A DNA stretch of 64,000 nt from Plantago major (Eukaryota > Streptophyta > Magnoliopsida > Lamiales > Plantaginaceae). Shown here piece after piece: positions 45,216 through 57,970 of the stretch (within the stretch, counting starts at the first letter, position 1; every line of letters begins with the position of its first letter). Made by a program: the position numbers and the translations under genes. The notes below the pieces were generated by a model, which was not told the origin of the DNA, did not search any database, and saw only the letters and a program-made list of their open reading frames with translations. The stretch lies in assembly GCA_026545765.1 (NCBI GenBank), contig CM048843.1, forward strand, positions 13,415,501 through 13,479,500, written 5' to 3'.

Positions 45216-47274
45216 CTGCAATAGCGAGACAAAAGAAATTGAGAAACAGTATATCACAAATACGTACGATTATTGAAGTTACTCACTAGTTAGGTTATAT
45301 GAATGTAATAATGTACATGCAAAAATTACATTTATTCCCATTCCAACAAGCGAAGTAATGAAAAGAGCTTTGTTAAGAGAAAATGAGAAGAAAATTTTAA
45401 GTGTAGAGAATTGGTTCAAATTTCGTATTGATTTGGTGTCTCTTAAATAGTGACACGCAGAGTAACGTGTGTCTCAATCATACACGCTTCATTGAATTTT
45501 TCAAGTCACAATTTCATTGGCTTTGGTTGTTGCAAGATTGTTACGAGACTTGACCATATTTTGTGGTTAAAGTACCCTAATTCTTCAACTAATTACTGTT
45601 TTAGAATAGCTGTTTCTTTAACAACTTGCCTAAGTAAGGACTTAGTATGCTAATCTATGATACTCAATGTCAAGGGCAACATGGCTACAAGAATTATATT
45701 CCAAGCAAAAGCAAGTTTAAGTCAAATCTATTCAATGTTTTCTATCTTCGCGCGTGGAATATACTTATATACAAATAATAGGAAATAAAGACTGAACGAA
45801 GCAATATTTTTACTAGCTTAGCTAAGTGATAAATCTATTTTGGAAATAAACTTTCGAAGCAATGATTTATTTGGCAACTCAAGGTTAGTTGATTAATTCA
45901 ATAACTACATCATCCTCCGGTAGCTTATTAAAAAATTGAATTCGCTGATTTATTTTATATTTTTATATTTAACAATTCATCCAATTTATTAGCTTTAAAT
46001 GACAAGTAATTTTTTAAAAATCCAACATAGTTACAAGGAGCATAAAAAATGCTCGTTAAGCAGACAAGAAAAATCTACGTCTACATGATTACAATTTACA
46101 ACCAATATAAATATAAAACTCCCAAAGCTACAAAACCATGATTTCGAACAAGATTATTATTAGAGGCTAGTTGGAGGAGTTCCCCATTATCTAATATGTC
46201 TAGGCATTTAGTTTTAAATGTCAAGAGTGAGACGTTGTAACCAAATTCAACATGCGCGGAATAACCAACGTTAAGATAATACCCCTAAATAAGCTTTAAT
46301 TGATCTCCAAACTATTTTCTTAAAAAGGTACAAAACCAGTACATATTTAACTTCAGCCCAATATGATCAAACTAATACAATCCCACTATACATGTACAAA
46401 TTGGATACACCACAACGAGACCAAATTGCACCAGAATCTCAATACTTCTATATAATATAATTAGCTTACAACATACTATTATCTAGTAGCTAGCTGATTA
46501 ACTTATTAATCAGTTTTGCTAGACTGATTCATTATGTCATTACTACTGCTTTAAAAAAGGTGCAATTTGGTCATTTTAGGCCAGCCATACCCTCTCAAGT
46601 CTAAAAGACTAGCTAATAACTTATTAATCCTCAGTTATTTTCGTCTAAAAATTCATTAATTTCATTTTAATTCAGTTTAGTTCTGCTTAATTATTTTTTA
46701 TACTAAAATTTAGTTAAGTTCGGTTTTGACGATGACAACATAGCCTAATTAGTTTTGTTAAACTAATTCATTACTATTTAGTACTAGTTGCAATTTGGTC
46801 ATTATAGTTCATCTCAAGTCATTTAATGGGTTTTTTTACATTTCACTCTATTTTCCTTTAGAAATAATACAATTCATTTAATGCAAGAACAAAGTTTTTG
46901 TTTAATTTCACGAGAGCTTCAAACATTCGATCCTTTTTCTTCTTAGATTATAAGCACATGGAAAAAAGAATTGCTCAGACGTATTGGAAAGCTGATCACA
47001 TTATTTAATCCACATAGGAAGGAAAGTGACTATGTATTGTATACTTTTGGGATCAATCGCAAGTTGAAGGTTTGACTCAACATTTTACCAAAAAGAAAGA
47101 CTAATAAGTTTGTCAACCCTAATATTTTTTTGAACCAGTTGTGAAATTTTCTGTATTAAGAAAAAACAAGTAGGGAAACTGATCGATAACTATTTTGGCA
47201 GTATATATTTGTATTTATATATAGACACCTTGCCATGAAAATCTATATTAATTACTACTTATAGGTACCTATAA
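45216..47274. other. Intergenic region, 2 kb, no gene seen
   Basis: AT-rich. The first 200 bases should hold the HIPP first exon and promoter. A degenerate relative of the Tourist-like MITE is likely at about 46625-46745 (ends GACAACATAGCCTAA; contains AACTAAACTGAA-type sequence on the minus strand). No other feature is supported. Confidence 0.5.
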
Positions 47275-47425
47275 GGCTATGTTATCTTCGTCTGAACTGA
47301 ATTGAATTGAACTGATTTGAATTGAATTGAACTGATGAATTTATTTATAGTATAAAAAACAACTAAGCAAAACTGAACTACACTGAACTGAAATGAATAG
47401 TTTCTTAGATAAATATAATATAGCC
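47275..47425. mobile_element. Tourist-like MITE (PIF/Harbinger type)
   Basis: This 151-bp element is flanked by TAA on both sides (47272-47274 and 47426-47428), the PIF/Harbinger target duplication. Inverted ends read GGCTATGTTATCT on the left and GGCTATATTATATTTATCT inward on the right. The interior is made of CTGAACTGAATTGAA-type units, so an open frame across it is not a gene. Confidence 0.75.
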
Positions 47426-48049
47426 TAAATACCACTTGTGTATTCAAAATTGTACGTACCATGCTTAGTTAACCACTTGCATTGATGATGCTTATTTTCT
47501 GCCGAGGACAGAACTAGTTGGATTAAGGACTCCTAAATTTTATACCATACATACAATTATATACTTCGATATCCCACTCTGGTTTAATTCGGGTTTCGAT
47601 ATCCAACTTTCTTCAATTATAAGTAGGAGCATTCATGTATCAATTCGTTCTGATCCGATCAGATTGTTGGATAATCACAATCCAACAATTTGAAATCCGA
47701 TCCGAACATTCAAATCGGATTAATCGAATCCTATTCTAAAATCCGAGAAAGTGAGTGCAGTAAAGCACTAACTTGTTGAAATTAAAGACTCCAACTTATA
47801 CAATCTGACAAACTATAGTATTTTAGAACATTTGCCCAGAAATTAAAGACTTCCAAAATTCTCGACGAGGTAGTGGCGCCGGTCCAAGGCAAACCATCCA
47901 ATGCGCTATCTTGAATGAAGATACATATGATTTTTTTTCGGATGTGATCACATATCGATTCTTCTGAGCCGGTCGGAGCAACAGGATGGTGCATAAGCCA
48001 TGGGGCTGTTAGTGAAGGAAATTACTATTGAGAATTTGGGACGGAGGGC

Positions 48050-48087
<38 letters not shown>

Positions 48088-48742
48088 TTTGTGGAAAGTA
48101 AATTAAACTGTGTAACTATTTGTTATGATATTCATGTTTCCAGTTGATTTCTGGTTTTTTTTTTGAAACAGCTACCCAACCTGATCTCACAAGTCAACAG
48201 AATCATACATAATAGGTGACAACAATTTTTCCAAGCAGCTCGGCTGTACCATTTGGTTACTGTACTCCTTTTCCATTTTCCATGCCTCAAGAGTGATTCT
48301 ACCAGATTCAATACCAACTTGTGTACACTTAATGGTACTCCTTCACCTTTGCTTTCAAATTAACACCAAGGTGCTTCAACACAACCGTCAATTCCATGAA
48401 GTTTCAACATCAAAACATTGCCAACACCTCTACACCCTCTGCCTTAACAAGGCAAGTGGCAAGCAATTTAAGGTGTGGTCATGAACCACTCAAAAGATTA
48501 TTAAGGACTATACTAATTACACCCCTCCACCTTATGTTTTCAAACAAGCAAGTGGCAAGTAATTTAAGATGTAGTCATAGGTGGACTTAACCCTTGAGAT
48601 CCTAATTTGTTCATAAATTACCTTCAACAAAAACCAAATATATATATAATCGATTGAGTAGCAAGAGTATCAGAGATTTAAAATCTAATATATAACTATC
48701 TACTAGTACGAACTTTTAAATGAGATGAAATTATAATAAAAC
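47426..48742. other. Intergenic region with a TG/TA microsatellite and a short direct repeat
   Basis: A (TG)n(TA)n microsatellite lies at about 48048-48087. Two imperfect copies of a block with GCAAGTGGCAAG(C/T)AATTTAAG occur at about 48451 and 48547. Short open frames on the minus strand (47782-47994, 48132-48317) show no family that I recognise. Confidence 0.5.
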
Positions 48743-49337
48743 TGTGGAGATAGATTGAATTCAGAGTGAAGGAAGAAGTCTGAAGAAATAAGGAGTGTTA
48801 CAGAGAAACAGTTAGAGAAACATCAGGTTTCCTATCTGAACTGGGAAAGGAATAACGAGTATTTCATATTTGAGTTGGGAAAGGATTGAATCTTATTTTA
48901 CTAACTCAAGGTGATGTAGGAGGCGTAGGAAATCTTATATATGCAGCCTTGGGGTGTTTGTTATACAAGAAGACAAAAAAAGACAAGACAAGAGAATTGC
49001 TATTCCATAACAAAATCTTCTTATTCTTCTAGTTTGCGATTAAGCTCTGTTTTCTCGATTATCTGTCAATCGACATTGTTAGGATTGGTTGTATCTTTGT
49101 CATTGCATTGGTCAATAAAAGAATCTCTAGTTTTCTCCCGTGGATGTAGGCATTCGCCGAACCACGTAAATCGTTGTGTTTCGATTATGTTGGAGTTATT
49201 GTTTTGAGTTTTGTTTTATTGATTGTTGGTTTAACTGTCATAGTAATTGTTGCTATAACAGTGATTGTGATTTAGCTGTGATTTGAGTTGATTGATCATT
49301 ATTGTTGGTGATCAAGTTCCAAGAACGATACGCAACA
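48743..49337 (+). repeat. 5' LTR of the gag-only copia element
   Basis: It starts TGTGGAGATAG and ends GATACGCAACA. It includes CTCCCGTGGATGTAGGCATT, the inverse of a block in the LTR at 35950-36410, which places both in one family. Confidence 0.85.
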
Positions 49338-50044
49338 ATTGGCGCCGTCTGTGGGAAGAAGGAACAATCAACTCAGGAGTGGTTATGGTGACAATGGCAA
49401 GGTTTGACATCGAGAAGCTTACAGATAGAATTGATTTCTCATTATGGAAGGCAAAGATGGAGGCTCTACTAGTCAAACAGGGATTAGAGGAGGCGTTGCT
49501 TGGAGATGCCGGATTTCCTAAGGATTTTGATGAGGCTGAGAAGATGCGCATCATAGGAAGGGCAAGGAGCTCCCTGATTCTTTCATTAGGAGACAAAGTC
49601 TTGGTAGAGGCGATAAAGGAGAAAACAGCTAGGGCAGTTTGGGATAAATTGGAGTCCCTTTATCATGTTAAATCTTCTGCAAACAAGATGCATCTGAAGC
49701 AAAAACTCTTCTCATTCAAGATGAGAGCTGATAGATCAATCATTGATCAACTGGATGAATTCAACAAGCTGTACATGGACATTGAATCATTGGAAGTAAA
49801 GGTTGAAGACAATGACAAGGCAGTGATATTGTTGAGCTCTTTACCCAAAAGCTATGAACACTTCATTGATGCTATTGTTATGACCAAACCAGATGACCTT
49901 ACAGCTGCAGATGTTGAAAGGCATTAAGTAATAAGATGGATCAAAAGAATGTGGGCAACCAACCTGATCCTGCAGCTGAGAGCTTGTTTGTCAAGCAAGC
50001 ATGGAACAAACATCAAGCTGGTAAAACAAGACGTCTGGCAGGCC

Positions 50045-50530
50045 AGGAGGCGTAGGAAATCTTATATATACAGCCTTGGGGTGTTCGTTATACAAGAAGA
50101 CAAAAAAAGACAAGACAAGAGAATTGCTATTCCATAACGAAATCTTCTTATTCTTCTAGTTTGCGATTAAGCTCTGTTTTCTCGATTATCTGTCAATCGA
50201 CATTGTTAGGATTGGTTGTATCTTTGTCATTGCATTGGTCAATAAAAAAATCTCTAGTTTTCTCCCGTGGACGTAGGCATTCGCCGAACCACGTAAATCG
50301 TCGTGTTTCGATTGTGTTGGAGTTATTGTTTTGAGTTATGTTTTATTGATTGTTGGTTTAACTGTCATAGTAATTGTTGCTATAACAGTGATTGTGATTT
50401 AGGATGTCGAAACGATAAAATATTTTCAGGAATAAGGAAATCAAAATGATTCTTAGAAACATACATTTCTTCTTGGTATTTTGGATTTGAATTATTGTTG
50501 GTGATCGAATTCCAAGAACGATACACAACA
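50045..50530 (+). repeat. 3' LTR (shortened) of the gag-only copia element
   Basis: Homology to the 5' LTR begins at AGGAGGCGTAGGAAATC, about 175 bp inside that LTR, and ends GATACACAACA. The target duplication AAAAC follows directly. Confidence 0.85.
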
Positions 50531-50746
50531 AAAACAAAGGGCAGTTCATGGTCGACATTAGAAAACGAGTACTAATAAATAAGTTGGCTTGTGAAAACCG
50601 AGATAGGGAAAAAATGTTCACAATAATTCGCAAAAACGTTTGAGAAGAGAGGAATGGTACTAGACTGGCTAAGAAAGGGACCAGTTTATGGTCGACGTTT
50701 TATGGATATAAAATTAGCCCATCAATACCTTTAATTTTTTTAAAAT

Positions 50747-52166
50747 TGTTGGTCCAGATAACGGCAAAGTAAAAGACTAGAGGGGGGGGGGGTGAATAGT
50801 CTTTTAAAACTTTTGTCGATAAACACAGTTTCTCAGAAACCTGGGTTTCTGATACTTAAATTCAGAGCGCGGAAGACTTTAAGATAGGTAAGTGCAGAAA
50901 CAATAAGTAAGTGTGTGTGTGCTTTGCTGAAAAGTAAATATAGAAAGGTAAATAACACAGCAAGTATAGTGGTATCTGGAGGTGGCGTAATCCTCCAACT
51001 AATCCACTTCGGTCTTTCTGAGACCTAGAATTCACTAGAACAGATAATTGAGTTCACTTTACAATAATCATATTCTAAGATTCCTAAACAAATGGTTCCC
51101 AACCAAATGTTCCCCCTGAGTTATTCCCCAGCTCCTAGAGCTAAGTACTTCCTCTACTCAGATAACCTTGGAGTTATTCCCTGATTTCCCAAATCAAGTA
51201 CTTCCTCTACTCCACGCCTTGATGGTGTTAGTTATAAGGTTTGTCAGAGAGGTTTCTCGTATAAATTTTCAGTTATGTTTTCAGAGAGCCTAATAGAACA
51301 AGACTACTTAATACGCTTGTCCAGTGGATGGCAGTCTGCTCTTTACTGACCCAAGTAATTGGTGTCCGTTCTGGAGAATGAGCTTCAGAAAGGGTATCTG
51401 ATAGTTCAACTCTTTCACGAATAGCAATCTCTTGTTAAGGTTCAGGACGACTTAGAACTACTAGTGATTCTTCAAGCAACAGAAAGCTTTCAGAAAGGGT
51501 AGTAGAGTGCTTGAGAGAATACTTTGCTTGATGGTAAGTTTGCAAGATAGAGCGATCTAAGGTATGATCTTCAAGCATCTAAGTGTGTGATATATATAGA
51601 TAAATTTGAGAGGCGTTTGAATTGTATCCGTTGTGCTCTCTATCAAATTATATCCGTTTATATCTTGAACTATGTACTCAGAAGTCACTATCTCATTTTT
51701 CAGAGGATCGCTTAAAGATTTCTGCCGATGCATTTAATGCATAGTACTGTTCATTATCCTTTAGTCTCAACGGATACATGAGCCTTTCTGATGGCTTGCA
51801 TGCTCCATACTCATGATGTTATATGTCCAGAATCATATCCCAAAAGTAAGTTAATATACTTAAGAAAGGATTAAGGACATAGTCTTTCTGAGTTAGACTA
51901 AACCTTTATGTCTTCATAAACCTTGTGCAATCTTCAGTCTTCTAATCTTCAGAAAAGCTCCATTGCTAGGATTGATCTTCATGGTCTTCTTGAAATAAAA
52001 ATTACACTCAGAGACCTATAATCCTAATACAAGATTTACTAGACTAATCATACTCAGTGATTTCCTCTTTTACAATGTTCAAGTGAACCAAGAGTACTTA
52101 ATCACCTTTCTGGCTAAGATAAGAACATGTGATGAGTGATCAAAATACTAACAGATATTCCTAACA
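50747..52166 (-). repeat. 3' LTR of the Sirevirus-type element
   Basis: The LTR is 1420 bp. Minus-strand ends are TGTTAGGAATATC at 52166 and GGACCAACA at 50747. Its start is directly preceded by a purine tract. The left flank AAAAT (50742-50746) is the presumed target duplication. It contains a G-run near 50784. Confidence 0.9.
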
Positions 52167-52181
52167 AATTTCCCCCTTTTT
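52167..52181 (-). other. Polypurine tract of the Sirevirus-type element
   Basis: On the minus strand AAAAAGGGGGAAATT lies immediately before the LTR start, the expected primer site for plus-strand DNA synthesis. Confidence 0.8.
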
Positions 52182-52479
52182 GATCAGTCATCCATGACTA
52201 TCTTTTAAGTCCTATTACAAAATTGTAATCCTGGAAGAGAAAACAATCCACCACTTAATCATTTCAAATGATATTCAATTTTAGTTGAATTAAGTGCAGA
52301 AAGTAAACATCAACCAAATCACAAGAAGTGATCTTTCCTGATAAGTTGTCATCTATTAAAATGTATCTGAGAGTATGATCTTCAGATAGGTACAGTTTAC
52401 AGAAAGAGATGCAACTTTTACATATAGTGAATTTTAGAAACAATCAGCAAGATTACAAAAGTAATAAAACATACTAAGT

Positions 52480-55400
52480 AAATTAGAACAAAGGAGAGTC
52501 CAAGCTCCAAGAGAGTATTCTAATGTTACTAGTCTTCAAGTCTTCAGAAACACAACTTGGGTTTCGATACCTCAAGTTCTTCAGCACCCTTTCTGGATCA
52601 GTTGACATGATCATCCACTTTTCTGCATTCTTGGACATAGTCATAAAGAATCCTTCTGACAGAGAGCTCTGTCTTTCTGGACAATTCACATATTTCATGG
52701 TAACTCTTGCCAAGCTTGTGATTCTTCCGCAGAAAATGTTTGACCCAGAAGTACTTTCCCCAGACCCAGGCATGGTCTACTTGCAGCTGAGATAGGTTGA
52801 AATACTTGTATATTTCTTCCAGATAATGTAAATCATCTATGTATTCATCCAATGTCATATAGAATGACTCATAGGTTAAAACACCTAGTTTGTTCTTCCT
52901 GCTGTAGCTACCATCCAGTTTTCTTACCTTGTGTACATCATTAGGTTTTGGGTAAGGACAGGCAAAAGAAAGATCCATCTTTCTGGATTCATTCCTCTTT
53001 TCTACTTCAAAGTTTAATCAGTCATGAAGGTGCTCAGGTTTTAGAAATTCTGGCTTGCCTTCTCTCCATTTCAGGATCTGGTTGAGGATGGGAGTTGGAA
53101 ACTTATCATTGACAAGTAGATGTTGTAGTTCCAGAATCCAATACCCTCTCTTGTTCAGAATGCACCTATATGAAGATTCTTCATTACTAGTCTTCATATA
53201 CTCAATGTGGGCATCAGTTGGCCTTTCTTGATGTGTTTCATTGCTTATTCTTCCAAACTGAAAATCCCTTCTTGCTCTTATGTTTGGTGGCCTTCTGTCA
53301 GGAGATCCTCTAACTCTTTCTTCCTGCCTTGGGGCTGCGCTGGTGGATGTTCCTTGTATAGACTTGGTGTTTCCAGAAGGAGTTCTGGCTGCTAAGGGCT
53401 TTGCTGCCAAAGGAGGTTGTGAAGTAGTTGCTTGTCTCCTTTTCTTGTGAAGTGGATGTTCATCAGAATCATCCTCATCATCATTGTAGTCCAAAATTGG
53501 AGATTTGCAGCTTTCTTGACCTCTTACTTCTCCTTCTTCCTTTTCTTCTTCTTCAGAAGTCTTCTTCTCTTCTGAGATTCTAAGGGACTTGGTTCCCCTA
53601 GTGACCATACTTCTCAGCCTTCTGGCTGGTTGATCTGGAACAACTTCTTCATCAAGGGTGTCTCCAGTGGTGTCCTTAATGACAAGTTGACTTGAGGAGG
53701 GAGGATTTGATTGTTTTCTTTTTCTTCCTCTGCCTTTCTGAGGCATCTCTTCTTCCCCCTTAGTCATGAATGACTGACTCATGATAGCATAAGCTTTAGA
53801 GAGAGTTTCAAAGTTTTTCTGGAGATTGTTGTGTACCCTGACCAATTCTTGAAGTTCCTTCTTCAGCTCTTTGTTCTGTCTAACCAGTTCCTGCTCCTTT
53901 GTGTTGAGCTCTTCAAGTGGCCTTAGGGTGGCGTTGGCTTGCAGGACAGCATGGCTGACTTCATTGTGTTCAGCTTGTTGGGTATCTTGATGAGACTTGG
54001 GAGGTGATGATGATGGAGCTTTCTGAGCAATTGAGGGAGTAGCCTTTTCTCCACTTTCTTTGCTAGCTTTCTGAATCCCGCCTTGTCAGTTGGGATCATC
54101 ATTCTGATCATCATCATCATCACTCTTGTTCTTTGTTTCTTGGTTTGGATGCTCAGAGGGAGGTTCTTGATAATCATTTTCGTCCATCTCCTCATCATCT
54201 TCTGAAACCAGGTTGATCACATTTGGGAATGTAATCATCCTCCCATTAACTTCTTCTTGTTCAGCAGGATAAGTAGTGAGCTTGCTGGGCAAGGCAGGAT
54301 GGGTAACCATCCGCTTGGTTTGAGCATCCGCAGACTTGAAATCTGCTATAAGTCTTTGTGCTACTTCATGAATGAAGTCTTCATGCATCAGAGTGGCAAA
54401 TGAGTAGGACTCTGTTGGGAACAATGCATGGATATAATCTTCCAGATTGAAGGCGATTGCTTTCTTTTCGACGCCGACATTTCTGGCTACTTCGTAAAGG
54501 TCACCTTACGAGTTTCGCCATTTCAAGCACTTGAGATGTTTCTTTAAAGTGTGCTTCTGGAAAGCCTTGAGTAAATCAACTGGCACTAGACTTTGAGCCT
54601 GAAAGAAAGTGTTCAAGTTAGTTTTGCTCAAACTACTTGAGTTAGTATCTGTGTGCAAAAGTAAGCTTTCTGAGCATACTTGTGTAAAAACACTAGGCTC
54701 ATCTGCTTGGATTCTTGCTTGCTTGGGCACAGAGGCCTCAGATACTTTGGTGTGAGGAGAAGTTTTATCCTCATCAACCTTTCTTTCTGCTTGAACCTAA
54801 GAATTAAAATCAAATATGTTTAGAAACTGTTAACAGAAAAAGATAGGTGGAAAAGTGCTTTCTGAGACTTCACTTACTTCCAAGTGAGGAAGCTCAGTAG
54901 CATGTTCCTCAGAAACCTTGGGGGTTTCTGGCACCTTTTCTGCAGATACTGCTTGTTCAGCAGTTTTAGTTTCTTTTGGAGGAGATAAGACCACAGTCTT
55001 TCCTTCCAATTGTTCTTCTGACTGAGCCTGTAAGAACAAACATAAAAGATTTAGTAGTGGGTTTTCCAGAGCATTCTTTGAAGAAGACTATTACTGATTA
55101 CTTACCTTCGCAGCAGAAGGCTCAGTAAATACTTCCTCAGAAAGCTTTTCAGCCTCTGGAATCTCTAGGTTTTGGGGTGTTGGTTCCACCACCACCACTT
55201 CCTCAGTTGGAGCCTAAGAAGAGACATTAAGAAAATTAGAACATAAGATAAGAGCATTTTTAGTTATTTCTTGTTCAGAGATAACTTTACTACCTGTAGG
55301 ACAGGCTCTTCTTGATGTTCTGAGGTTGGAGGAACCTCTTCTAGATTCAAGGGGGTGGACAAGTTTTCTTCCCCTTGAAAGTGTGTCTCCAAGTTGGCAT

Positions 55401-57054
55401 GTAACAAATACAGCTTATGAGTAACAAGTTAACATACAATTATGTTGACATGTTAGATACAAACTATCTTTGTTACCTGAATAGAGTCAGGCTGATCATT
55501 GATCTCTTGGACTTGTGGTGATTCCACAGTCTCTCTGTGCTCATTGTTGTTCTCCTCTGCAGTATCATTCTGAGTCTCCATCTCAGTTTGATCCCTTTCT
55601 GAGAGTTGAGCTCTCTCAGAAGGTTGATGAACCTGTTCAAGAACAGGGTTTTCTTCAGCAATATTAAGTGCTGGCATTGTGAATGTGGAAGCAATGGCAA
55701 CATCTTCCATCATTCTATCTTCCTCATCCAGGCCTTCTTCTTCTTGCTGGGCAGAGGGGCTCTTGTCTTTCTGAAGAGCTGAGCTTGATGCTCCTCCATG
55801 GGTCTCATACTTGAATCTTTTGAGTACTTTTGCAAGTACTTCATCATCCTCAGAATCACTATTACGTGTTGGTGCGGACTCCATCTATGATATTTCTATC
55901 ATCTCGGAGAGTTACGAGCGATTTGGTTCAAGACTCTGGGAATTTCGAGTTGCCTTCGAAGGCCCAACATCTTCTGAGACCTTGTCTCCAAAAGGTTGCG
56001 CCTCTTGTATGATTAGGGGCTTGGAGGCTCTTTTGTTATGAGTCCTCTTTCTCTTGGCAACTGGAGGTTTAGCTTGAGCTTGCTCAGAGACCTCCTTACC
56101 TTGCTGTGCAGTTTCTTCTTCTTCGCTTTACGAGTGCGTTCAAGAACAAGTTTCCCTTTTCTTCAAAAGCGTGTCAAGAGAGAGTTGGACTGGATTTCTG
56201 CCTCTCTCGAGTGATTCCCATTGTTTCGAATGTAATGATCGAGACCAAAGAGCATATTGCTTTTGGCTCAAGGCCATTGATGATTTTGGGCTCAAATTCC
56301 TCAATATGTCCAAGGAATTTGTTGCGCGTATTTCCCCAATAGAAGTGGGTTTCCTGCCCTTCATGCTTCTTGTTCAGAAGATGCATCATCATCCATCTCT
56401 CCATGCTTATCTGGTCTACTCCACCTTTGTTGCCATCAAAGCAACGGACTAGAATAAGAGCTAAAGTACTCCATTGTTTCTGGAGATGACTAGTTCTGAT
56501 GGCCTTCAGAACAAAGTCTCCTGGGCAACCTTTTGCATTTTCTATCTGGATTGCTTCAAATAGCTCTTTGACGCCTTGAATCATGGAAGCGTCCTTGATG
56601 TTGATGTCTTCAAAAGTTCCTCGATTTTTCAATCGGAATATCTTGCAGAAAGTCTTGCAGTATAGAACAATTTCTTGTCCTTGGACTTCAGTCTGCATGT
56701 ATTTTTCTTCTTTATCATTCACAACTTTTGTGAAGATTTTGGAGTTGTTATAGAACTCCAGTACATCCAGTGTGGATAGTCCACTGGGTGCAGCAGATAG
56801 AAGCTTGTAGATATGGGAATTCTTCAGCATCCCTAATATCAGTTTCCTTTCTGGTCTTGAAGATATAACTGCTGGTACATATCTCTTTACTAGAAAAGCT
56901 CCCCAATTCATTTTGTGGTTAGGATTCTAGTCCGATGGGGTAAACTTTCCCAGAAGGCGTTTATTCAACACCTTAAGTTCCTTTCCTCCTTGCTTTTCAG
57001 CAGGAGCAGATGATACGACCTTAGGGTTCTTGGTGGTCATCTTCTTGGGTGCCA
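52480..57054 (-). other. Sirevirus 3' envelope-like region
   Basis: Between RNase H and the 3' LTR lies about 4.6 kb with minus-strand coding character. It starts at a MAPKKMTTKNPK-type N-terminus (57054), passes a globular part (about 56170-56911; YVPAVISSRPERKLILGM, KAIRTSHLQKQWSTLALILV), then long acidic and low-complexity stretches (SEEEEKEEGEVRGQ, DYNDDEDDSDEH), and ends with a second globular part (52598-53200). Sireviruses commonly carry such an extra region, sometimes called envelope-like; no function is proven. It is interrupted at several points and, as for the rest of the element, is a fossil. Confidence 0.65.
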
Positions 57055-57970
57055 TCTCTTATATAGAGTTTTGAGTGAGTGTTTTTCAGATGAATTTCGC
57101 ACAATTAATCGAGATTAGTCTGTCTTTTCAGAAGACTAAGCACAAGAAGTTGAGTTTGCAGAGGGGGTTTTGCAGAAATCTTGAGAGCTTTTGCTGTTTT
57201 GATGCAAGTTTGAAATTTCGAAATTGGTAAAAGTGTTTGTCTTTTGCCCAAATCCTATATATATAGCAGACAAAATGTACATAGATACAACATACATATA
57301 GCTGAATATGAATGCGTGTCTTTGCATCTGCATAGGCGTGGTACGTCCTTTGTACTTCATTAAATGCGTAGTGGGCCATGTATGCATTTCTCAACAGACA
57401 TTACTTGCTTTGTTTTAATCTCAACCGTTGAGATCAAACGTTTATTCATCAAGGGCTTATATTGAATATCTTGTAATGATATCAATCAACAATTGGTAAT
57501 GTGCCGACTTGATGGATTTTTAATATGCTACATTCATTGTGTCACTTAGTAAAGAGTAGGAACACTTAATCGTTTGAGCTTTTCATTCTGAGTGTCAAGT
57601 CCTTATCTATATATTGTTTATCATGAAAATGGTAAAGATACAAGATATTGCACATGTTTGACTTTCAGAACTTATACCTTTTGGGCTTTGTGTGTCCATT
57701 TCTCTTTATGACTAAATAGCTTTCTGAATTCAAGTGTCAGAAGCTTCGGTTGTTTGAATGTTTTTGACCCACTCTCAATAAGTAAGTTCTAGTTTTATTT
57801 ACTTATTGGGCGTGTACCAACCTTTGCCTTTCTGGATACCCGTTCCAGAAATGTTTTGCCTTTCTGAGTGTTGCTACTCAGAGACCTTTGCATCACTTCT
57901 TATCAACTTGGCTTTCTGAGAACCTGTTCTCAGAGGCCTACTCACTTATTCAGATTTTAGAGATTCAGGA
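57055..57970. other. Non-coding spacer inside the Sirevirus-type element
   Basis: No coding segment. The spacer lies between RNase H and the envelope-like region and is rich in CTTTCTGA/TCAGAAAG words, especially 57720-57960. Confidence 0.6.

Larger units (their letters stand above)
48743..50530 (+). mobile_element. Short gag-only Ty1/copia element (non-autonomous)
   Basis: This 1788-bp element is flanked by a perfect 5-bp target duplication AAAAC (48738-48742 and 50531-50535). Parts are a 5' LTR (48743-49337), a primer-site-type motif ATTGGCGCCGTCTGTGGG (49338-49355), a gag part of UBN2 type (about 49380-49927; ARFDIEKLTDRIDFSLWKAK) and a 3' LTR that is shortened at its start and carries an extra segment of about 70 bp (50045-50530). 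Protease, integrase, RT and RNase H are all absent. It is therefore a large-deletion derivative that could only have moved, if ever, with enzymes from a relative. The shared LTR parts differ at roughly 2-3 per cent of positions, suggesting a fairly young insertion (inference). Confidence 0.9.

Noticed and set aside
46500-46760. Second complete Tourist-like MITE
   Set aside because: Only one end (GACAACATAGCC) and part of the interior are recognisable, so it is reported only as a likely remnant in the intergenic entry.
47277-47462. Open frame with FSSIQFKSVQFNSVQ-type repeats
   Set aside because: It lies across the Tourist-like MITE and mirrors its CTGAACTGAATTGAA units.
47782-47994. 70-codon minus-strand open frame
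   Set aside because: No recognisable family, no supporting splice or promoter context, and length within chance expectation.
48132-48317. 61-codon minus-strand open frame
   Set aside because: No known motif; neighbouring sequence is an imperfect direct repeat.
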